From Auriscalpium vulgare (lineage: Eukaryota > Basidiomycota > Agaricomycetes > Russulales > Auriscalpiaceae), in assembly GCA_019915015.1 (NCBI GenBank), contig JAHBBC010000001.1, positions 124,001 to 188,000 of the forward strand: a DNA stretch of 64,000 nucleotides, given 5' to 3'. The notes beneath the pieces are model-generated. The model worked only from the letters and a program-made list of their open reading frames with translations. It had not been told where the DNA came from and searched no databases. Position numbers and translations under genes: made by a program. Position 1 is the first letter of the stretch, and each line of letters starts with the position of its first letter. Positions 58,486 to 64,000 of the stretch are shown piece after piece.

Positions 58486-61181
58486 ATGCACGTAATCCCT
58501 AAGACCCTCCCGCCCCCTCCCTCGGATATACCGGATGGGGAAGAAATGAAGGCAGAGTGGTTCAAATGCGTTCACGACAACGACGCACCCGAACCACATT
58601 TCAATGCGGTCTATTGGGGTCCCCTAGCACCGGACGGACGAATATGCGGAGCAGGTGACGTGTGGGTCAAGACGAACGACACGAAGGCCGTGTGGGTATC
58701 AGACGGTAAGGGCAGATGGTCCGAGTGGCAGTTTCTCTACGGCCAAGCAAAGCACGTTCGGGGTGGGGATGCTCGGCACCCCGCGCACGACAGGTATCTG
58801 TCCTACCACATACCAAAGGGATGGACGTACGTGACCCGAAACTGTCTACGCGTCAACGCAAGTATGTTTGCGTCGGGCGCCGAGCCGAAGAGTTGGCTGG
58901 CAATCCGCCATCCGGGGGTCGAAAACCCGCAGGCTACAACGGCAGATGTCATTGACAGGTGGCTGGTAGACCGCGCAAGTACGTGGCACACGGTGTTCTT
59001 CCTTACAGTCCAACTGATCAAGTGTGAACATCACTCTCATCAGCGTCAGACAAGACTCAAAAGAAACGAAGGCGACGGCAATCACTCGACGGTGCGTAGC
59101 AGAGCATGCGGTCCGTGTCGGCGCCGCGTGCTCACCTGTGAGACGAATGTCTAGTTCAAGATCACGCGGCAAGTCAGCGCCAACCGACGGACATCCCACG
59201 CTCGCAATTCGAAGGCGTAAACCGACTGAAGACGGTACATCAACCCCCTCCTCCTTCTCCGGGCGTTGGGCTTGGCCCCCCACCCCCAGTACCTGCTTCG
59301 TCGTCGCCACATCACCAATCACTGAAAGCACACCCAACCCCAAGCACCCCTCATACTTCACCGGAGGCGGGCGAACGCAACATCGAGCACAGGACAGAGC
59401 GCTGGCCCGACGGGACGCGGTTCGTGGTGTGGGCAGAAGGCTTCGAAACGGTTCTGCCATACATAGGTCACGTCCTTGGGCGAGAGGTTGGTCCACCATC
59501 GCAATTGTAACGCCATCCATTGACAGATAAGCACGGGCCCACAGGAGGAACAGGATGATGACGTTCATGCCGTTCTGGACATGGCGGCGGCGGCAGTCGG
59601 CACAAATGAGGGCTCGCCTTTCGTTTTCCTCACATTCAACGCCGCAGAGCGGACGCACGCCCGCATTGCTGACGACATTCGCTATGCACTGGCCAGAAAT
59701 CATACCGTCGTTGTCCGGGGTGGCATCTCCGCGGGCAACTACGAGATAAACTTCGACAAGGAGTCACTGACCGACCTCGTCCGAGAGCCGACGATCACGG
59801 TCCAGGTTCATTGTAAGTCATAATATCTGGACATCCTCAATGGGGCGACCGAGCACGCAAGTGACCTATCGTTCTGCACACAGGTGCAAAAAAGCGAATG
59901 CATCCACAGGCGCCGAACGCGAACGTGACCATGTGTTATCTGGACTTTCTTGACAACGTCTCCCGACCGGATCAATGCCTCAACCTACTGGATCTTCCGG
60001 TACGAAAATGCGCACCGCCGGAGTATATGGAGTGGGTAACCTACCGACGGGGAGACGCGTTAGCTGACACAGTGCGCGTACGCAGGCGCATGCAAGACGA
60101 CGCAGGGGCATGGGATATAACAAGCCGGACCGGGTACCAGGAACAAGGCAATATCTTTGCGGCACAAGCTCGGAAATCCACGACGGCGAAGGCGTACTCT
60201 AAGCTCGTCGAGACATGGGCAAATCGCTCCAAGGACGTTGATTTCGACAGCATCGGACCTACGGTGCGGTCGGCAGACCTCTATGAACGGTGGCATATTA
60301 TAACGTCCGGTGGGTTCTACACTCGCACACATCACGACTCAGACGGGTTGTGCACCTGGGCGAGCCCACGGCACGGAGTCAAAATATGGGGCGTCGTCAG
60401 CTTCACGAGGGCAGTGACCCCGATCGCGCAACAGACAGTCATGGGTCTTTTCCGAGAGGTCATTGACTCCGGCGCTCATGGACTGGTGCTCAAAGACCCT
60501 CGTTTTTCACTGCACGTTGTGAGGTTGGACGTAGGGATGACGATGTGAGCACTGCATTTGCGGAATCCGTAACCTCGCTACATGCACTGAGCTATGGAGC
60601 AGCATCATGCCCCCGGGAACGTGGCACATGGTGTACACGCCCGTAGACAGCGTTATGTACGGCGGTCACTTTCTAACGTACGAGACGCTGCACTTGTCGG
60701 CCTGGTCCCGCGCCGCCGATGCAGACGAGGATGGAGCCTACGCGACAAATGCGGACCATCACGGGGTGAAACGAAACTTGGCAAGGATGGCAATGGCCTT
60801 GAAAGGACGTGTTGAAAGTGAGTGGCCCTACCCTTAGACTACAGTGGCATATCCAACATCTCACCGAACACGCAAGTGAATCGAAAGTCGTTTATGGCGC
60901 TTGCGAACATGATCGTCAACGCACACGAATTCCACGCCGAGGACAGCCGCCCACCTCCGAGAGGGCTGCAAGCAGAAGACGGGATGGACCACGTAGTCGC
61001 ATTTCGCACGGTGAAGGCAGTGTGTCTTGACAACGGCATACCGCGAGGCGCCCTGTCAAAGCCAATGGCGGACGACATCCCATGGGACCAACCTGGGGAC
61101 GCCATGGTGAGCCTGGCGATTCTGCGGGACGACATGGATGCACGGAGGTTGGCGATGATGAACGAGAACCGTACCTGGTAG
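58486..61181 (+). CDS. JmjC-domain-like protein (779 aa, seven exons)
   Basis: Exons 58486-58978, 59044-59091, 59155-59486, 59527-59812, 59884-60544, 60603-60817 and 60877-61181 sum to 2340 nt, in frame. The N-terminus (MHVIPKTLPPPPSDIPDGEE) is followed by GDVWVKTNDTKAVWVSDGKG, a basic KKRRRQ stretch and a Pro-rich linker, then WPDGTRFVVWAEGFETVLPY. The oxygenase part begins FVFLTFNAAERTHARIADDI, VVVRGG. Metal ligands appear as HHDSDG near 536 (HxD) and PPGTWHMVYTPV near 615 (distal His), followed by YGGHFLTYETLHL. JmjC proteins are Fe(II)/2OG oxygenases, many of them histone lysine demethylases; substrate here is unknown. An ATG at 58384 would extend the protein into the minisatellite and is less likely. 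Lies downstream of the Tet/JBP-like gene, same strand. Confidence 0.75.
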
Positions 61182-61402
61182 CTGTGGACGCGTAGCCGAG
61201 GGAAGTGACTTCATGGTTCTCGTGAAAACCTAAGAGCAAACGGACGCACGATATACGTAACGGTTATAGAACAATTGATGCCAAATTTGAAGGCTCTGGG
61301 TCGCGCCATCGGCCACACGGGCCGCACTCCGCATCTCCCCGCGTACGATACGATACCGACGGGCACTGTACGGACCAGATTCAATCCCCGCACTACCTGA
61401 CC
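61182..61402. other. Intergenic, nothing seen
   Basis: Short spacer with no recognisable exon. Confidence 0.4.
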
Positions 61403-61932
61403 ATGTCTTGCACGCGCGGACTGTCAAGGCTCAAGCAATGTGAGTGTATAGGCTATCAATGTTTGCTCCAACATCGTAACATACCCCCGCAGTACTTCGG
61501 CGGATGCTATGTCTATCGGCAAGTACAGACGACGGACAAAGGCGCAACACGAACCATCTCAACGCTCACGTACGTGACGCCCACTCCTTCGCTTTATGAT
61601 TCTTAACAGAAATGCAAGGGGGAAACCGGTGGGGCTCCCGAGACAGGCAACTATGGCAATTGCGTGGAGGAGGCAACGGCCACGGCGGTGAGCCAGCGGC
61701 CTTAGTACGCATTACGAAGGCTTACCGCCCCCGCTATCAGACATGCGCTTCCTCCAGCCGCATCTCCACACCTACCCTCGAGACCGCGTCAGACTCGACG
61801 GCGTCCACTCACAGCTCGATGCCCTCCCTTATATCCGCCCCGCAACCTGCTACGTCAACAGAGGTGCGAACGACCGCAATGAATGGTAGCCACCCACCAA
61901 ACTTACGAGATCGATCATACATCAGCGAGTAG
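61403..61932 (+). CDS. Possible small Ser/Thr-rich protein
   Basis: A model with three short introns can be drawn: MSCTRGLSRLKQ, then an exon with STDDGQRRNTNHLNAH, then KCKGETGGAPETGNYGNCVE, then a Ser/Thr-rich end (SRISTPTLETASDSTASTHS) finishing RDRSYISE at 61932. Splice signals (GTGAGT, GTACGT, GTGAGC donors; CGCAG, AACAG, ATCAG acceptors) are good, but there is no domain or paralog to confirm the frame. It is transcribed, if real, between the JmjC gene and copy 3 of the PPPxYL family. Confidence 0.35.
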
Positions 61933-62245
61933 ATCACGAGCGCACTGATAACGGTGCACAGGACTTGGACATGCGGGCCGTCGGTCTCTATGGCATCATC
62001 CTGTTCATAACAGAATGGACCGTCTCTGCCCAAAGCCAGGCTAATACGCGGGGCCTAAGCGTAGGATAGGGGGGGCGAGGTACTATACAATACGCACATG
62101 CGAAGAGCCCGCGTACTACAATTTAAATGCCGTGAACCCTAAGGAATACACTCACGTGACTGTCGTCGCATGACGGGGGCGTGAGACTGTAAGGGAATGT
62201 CAAGAGCACCCCCCGCTGACGTCTTTACCCATTGCAAGATACGCC
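61933..62245. other. Intergenic, nothing seen
   Basis: About 310 bp with no exon; presumed promoter of the next gene, without a clear TATA box. Confidence 0.35.
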
Positions 62246-63170
62246 ATGGCAGGTGAGTACGCAGCAAATGATGTGCTCGATATGTCCTCACACGTTTCGT
62301 CAGACAGGGGTGGCTCGGTGTTAGGCGCTTCAGACTCTACTAGAAGGCCCCTGGCTCGAGCAAGACGCACTGCGCATGGACCGCCCATGGAGCAGGCGAT
62401 CCCATTGCCCGTCCAGCAGGTATACCTGGAAGCAACAGGCATACATGAGCGGGAGGACAAGCTCATATGGCTAAGGGGAGGTCATATCGGCGTTGTAGAT
62501 TCGAAGTCAGTGCCCGGTCAAAGCACACACCCTCCCGTTTACAAATCCGCGTACCACAGCAGCAACCACAGGTACCGCACCGTTCATATGTTCGCGGGGA
62601 AATTGCAGCCTCAGAACGTCGACGACGAATGGTGAGCTTGCATGCATCTCGGTACACCCCACAGACCGCTGACTCCGCCCAGGGTACGTCGACGAAGTCA
62701 TAACGAACGCGGCGCTGACAACGCTAACGCAGTTCGATGAACTGGCCTCCGTCGCGTTTGCGGCGCAAGACCATCAAGTGAATCGCGCAAACCCCACAAG
62801 GTCTCGACTGTGCATTCTAGACCAAGGGCGCACTGTACACATCTCGCCCCCTCCCCGATACCTGCACATCGTCCGAGGCGAGAAATACCGGCTGCTACGC
62901 CATCTCGACGAAGACGAAAAGGACCTACCCATTAGGCGGTACCCGTGCATCATTCGGGTCAAAGACTTTGAAAACGACACCGTCACATTCTGCTACGGTG
63001 AAGAGGGTAGTCCCGGCGATAGCACTGCGGAATACTGCCTCAGTCGCAGACCTGTTTTGTTTTGGTCACCTTCCCTCGGTCATTGCGTTTGGCGCCTCCA
63101 GTACCCACTGCTACCGATGCACGTAGACCACGTCGCTCTTCCTGTTACGGGGGATGCGATCATTACATAA
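62246..63170 (+). CDS. PPPxYLxLxRG family protein, copy 3
   Basis: First exon: MAGEYAANDVLDMSSHVSSD, then LPVQQVYLEATGIHERED and KLIWLRGGHIGVVDSK. After an intron region ending CCGCCCAG (62681) the last exon reads YVDEVITNAALTTLTQFDEL ASVAFAAQDHQVNR, then SPPPRYLHIVRGEKYRLL, YPCIIRVKDFENDTVTFCYG, SPSLGHCVWRLQYPLLPM and ends GDAIIT. The helical segment before PPPRYL matches the middle exon of copy 2. One or two introns in 62500-62680 are not resolved. Function unknown. Confidence 0.6.
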
Positions 63171-63229
63171 TTCAATTGCGCATGGCCGTCGCTCGCTCGC
63201 CAAGCGGTCTATTTTCACTAAGCAGCCAC

Positions 63230-64000
63230 AATGCCATCCGTAGCACAGCACCAGCCAGCAACCACTCCGGGCTCAGATATGCTGTCGACAGTACAAGGCG
63301 TCTATTGTCATGTTTTCGGAACACCGTCCCCGGGCAATGGGCTTATCTGGCTGTACGGAGGAAGCATCGGCGAGCTCGGAGACCAGTGAGTGTATACCGA
63401 CGCCACGCGGGGACGTTTGCTTAATCGTCCTTGGTAGAGCGTCCGACAACGGGATCGTCGAGGCCGTAGGGCACGAGGCTCCGATAGCTTTGACGCTAGA
63501 CCAGTACGTCACGAACCGCACCTACTCACAGGCCAGCGTAACTGACCACATTCTAGGGTGAGCAATCCGCACAAGCGAGCGCATGGCAAAGCTAACCTTT
63601 TCCGCTTTTTTGATAGTATAAGGACCTCCGTGCAGTCATTAGCGTTGCAATGGACCACGATATCGGCACGGCGAGCCCCACCCAGATGGACCGCAGCAGA
63701 ACGCGCGGGTACTCCTGCCCCCCACCACCTCTTTACCTCAGGCTCGTACGAGACGCCCACTACCAACTATTGTGCCCAGATCTTGATAACCATGGGTGCA
63801 TTGATCTCCGCCCCCACCCTATTATTGTACGCATTGTTGACTTCATAGCGGACCTCGTCCACATAGAATGCGTGTCCACCACTTATCACGACCACGTGCG
63901 CAGACGAGCGCTGATGGTGCGGACGGCGGATAGCGGCAGATGGGCATGGCGTATGCAATTTCCACTTATGCCCATCGACTCGTCTAACATGCGTCAATCC
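63230..64000 (+). CDS. PPPxYLxLxRG family protein, copy 4, cut by the window end
   Basis: Exon 1: MPSVAQHQPATTPGSDMLST, then GLIWLYGGSIGELGDQ, intron GTGAGT...GGTAG. Exon 2: SDNGIVEAVGHEAPIALTLD, YSQASVTDHIL, intron GTGAGC...GATAG. Exon 3: YKDLRAVISVAMDHDIG, then CPPPPLYLRLVRDAHYQLL, HPIIVRIVDFIADLVHIECV, SGRWAWRMQFPLMPIDSS, still open at the window end. Introns fall at the positions expected from copies 2 and 3. It lies head to tail behind copy 3 with a 60-bp gap, so the two are a direct tandem pair. Confidence 0.6.

Noticed and set aside
59024..59530. Separate gene between the N-terminal and oxygenase parts of the JmjC gene
   Set aside because: The frame is a shadow. The exon 59155-59486 in another frame joins in phase to both neighbours and completes one 779-aa protein.
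33487..64000. KDZ or other transposase to go with the Tet/JBP-like gene
   Set aside because: I looked for long frames or exon series with transposase catalytic motifs in the block and found none. The link to KDZ elements remains literature-based.

Overview
The window looks like basidiomycete (Agaricomycete) genomic DNA. Genes are split by many short introns (about 45-75 nt, GT...AG, some with a TACTAAC-type branch site such as near 51693 and 56451). TATA boxes sit about 70-190 bp upstream of the start codons of the single-exon genes. Several protein families are of a type expanded in mushroom-forming fungi, and a fungal-type Helitron is present. I saw no prokaryotic operon, rRNA, tRNA or CRISPR array.

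Three compartments can be separated. (1) 1-25 kb is repeat-rich and gene-poor: a partial membrane-protein gene at the left edge, then a tandem segmental array (about 2.7-20.2 kb) carrying four diverged copies of a single-exon leucine-rich protein gene (one broken by an in-frame stop). The copies share TATA boxes and flanks, and decayed blocks lie between them. An F-box pseudogene lies at 22.6-23.0 kb. (2) 25.9-33.3 kb is one uninterrupted 2432-codon Helitron RepHel ORF on the minus strand. It has DUF6570-like, Helitron-like N (HUH Rep), PIF1 helicase and C-terminal ubiquitin-hydrolase-like domains. (3) 33.5-64 kb is densely packed with intron-rich genes on both strands, belonging to a few small families that recur within the window. 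These include Zn2Cys6-like coiled-coil proteins (three), a beta-rich family of small proteins (four copies plus a fragment), two paired families on the minus strand, and a multi-exon protein with internally duplicated modules.

The most notable feature of compartment 3 is a pair of Fe(II)/2-oxoglutarate oxygenase genes in tandem. The first encodes a 589-aa protein with a Tet/JBP-like dioxygenase domain (56036-58085). The second encodes a 779-aa protein with a JmjC-like domain (58486-61181). An approximately 44-bp minisatellite separates them. Reconstructed exons of both join in frame over their whole length and keep the metal-binding residues. Nucleic-acid-modification and chromatin-type oxygenases, zinc-cluster proteins and repeated small families occur together here. 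That suggests a co-evolving accessory cassette, possibly cargo of a large mobile element, but I found no transposase for it in the window.

Exon borders were derived by eye from splice signals and frame. Models of the genes at 36.6, 37.9, 41.2, 46.8, 56.0 and 58.5 kb close in frame exactly; others are approximate.
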